Positions 6,113-6,142 of a stretch of 6,142 nt of DNA are shown in pieces (positions within the stretch are counted from its first letter, which is position 1; every line of letters begins with the position of its first letter). The notes beneath the pieces were generated by a model. That model saw only the letters and a list, made by a program, of their open reading frames with translations, did not search any database and was not told where the DNA came from. The stretch comes from Desulfobacterales bacterium (lineage in GTDB: Bacteria > Desulfobacterota > Desulfobacteria > Desulfobacterales > 4be13): the NCBI GenBank assembly GCA_029940115.1, contig JAOZRQ010000428.1, forward strand, positions 1-6,142, given 5' to 3'. The translations under genes were made by a program, and so were the position numbers.

Positions 6113-6142
6113 TCAAGATGTTCAACGATCAGGTTGCAACAA
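6113..6142 (+). repeat. 30-bp direct repeat, right copy (cut by window edge)
   Basis: This segment (beginning TCAAGATGTTCAACGATC, ending TTGCAACAA) matches 4049-4078 at 27 of 30 bases in the same orientation. It includes the 8-bp palindrome GTTGCAAC (6133-6140). The window ends inside or at the end of the repeat, so its full length is unknown. Confidence 0.8.

Larger units (their letters stand above)
4049..6142. mobile_element. Putative single-gene cassette bounded by nested repeats
   Basis: The ATPase-nuclease gene is enclosed by a perfect 16-bp inverted repeat (4095-4110 and 6093-6108). Outside that lies a 27/30 direct repeat (4049-4078 and 6113-6142). The gene is richer in GC than the FecR and RNB genes in hand-counted lines. 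Together these suggest an acquired unit. The spacing between direct and inverted repeats differs on the two sides (16 and 4 bases), which a simple transposon target duplication would not give. No transposase or integrase is visible. The alternative is that dispersed repeat elements inserted independently on both sides. Confidence 0.35.

Overview
The window looks like bacterial chromosome of moderate GC. Four genes, all on the minus strand, are separated by unusually repeat-rich intergenic DNA. In transcription order (right to left) they are: (1) a P-loop ATPase with a C-terminal PD-(D/E)XK nuclease-like domain (6001 to 4211); (2) an exported FecR-domain protein (3979 to 2882); (3) a small unrecognised protein (2567 to 2307); and (4) an RNase II/R-family (RNB) exoribonuclease (2044 to 32). 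The RNB protein's N-terminal barrel plus winged-helix layout, the stand-alone secreted FecR protein and the dispersed AAAGAAACCCGGCTT-type hairpin repeats fit a Desulfobacterota-like (former deltaproteobacterial) genome. That assignment is an inference from gene style and not proven by any single marker.

Region by region: 1-31 holds the start of another intergenic gap, with a Shine-Dalgarno-like TGGAGG near the edge. Positions 32-2044 are the RNB nuclease. Positions 2045-2306 have no gene. They hold a compact hairpin in the nuclease leader and a long imperfect inverted repeat of about 58 bp per arm. Positions 2307-2567 are the small gene. Positions 2571-2881 have no credible gene but hold at least five inverted repeats packed into about 210 bp. 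Positions 2882-3979 are the FecR protein. Positions 4003-4210 hold an octamer tandem repeat, one copy of a 30-bp direct repeat, one copy of a 16-bp inverted repeat and a further hairpin. Positions 4211-6001 are the ATPase-nuclease, followed outward by the second copies of the 16-bp inverted repeat and the 30-bp direct repeat, which run to the window edge.

The most interesting point is the right third. The ATPase-nuclease gene is visibly more GC-rich than its neighbours in the stretches counted by hand (about 60-67% against 52-55%). It is bracketed first by a perfect 16-bp inverted repeat and outside that by a 27/30-identical direct repeat. This looks like a single-gene acquired cassette, plausibly a mobile-element-related or defence gene, sitting in a family of dispersed repeats. 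The same core motif forms the long inverted repeat at 2167-2304 without any gene inside it. There is no sign that the four genes form one pathway. The gaps of 136-310 bp and the hairpins between them argue for separate transcription units.
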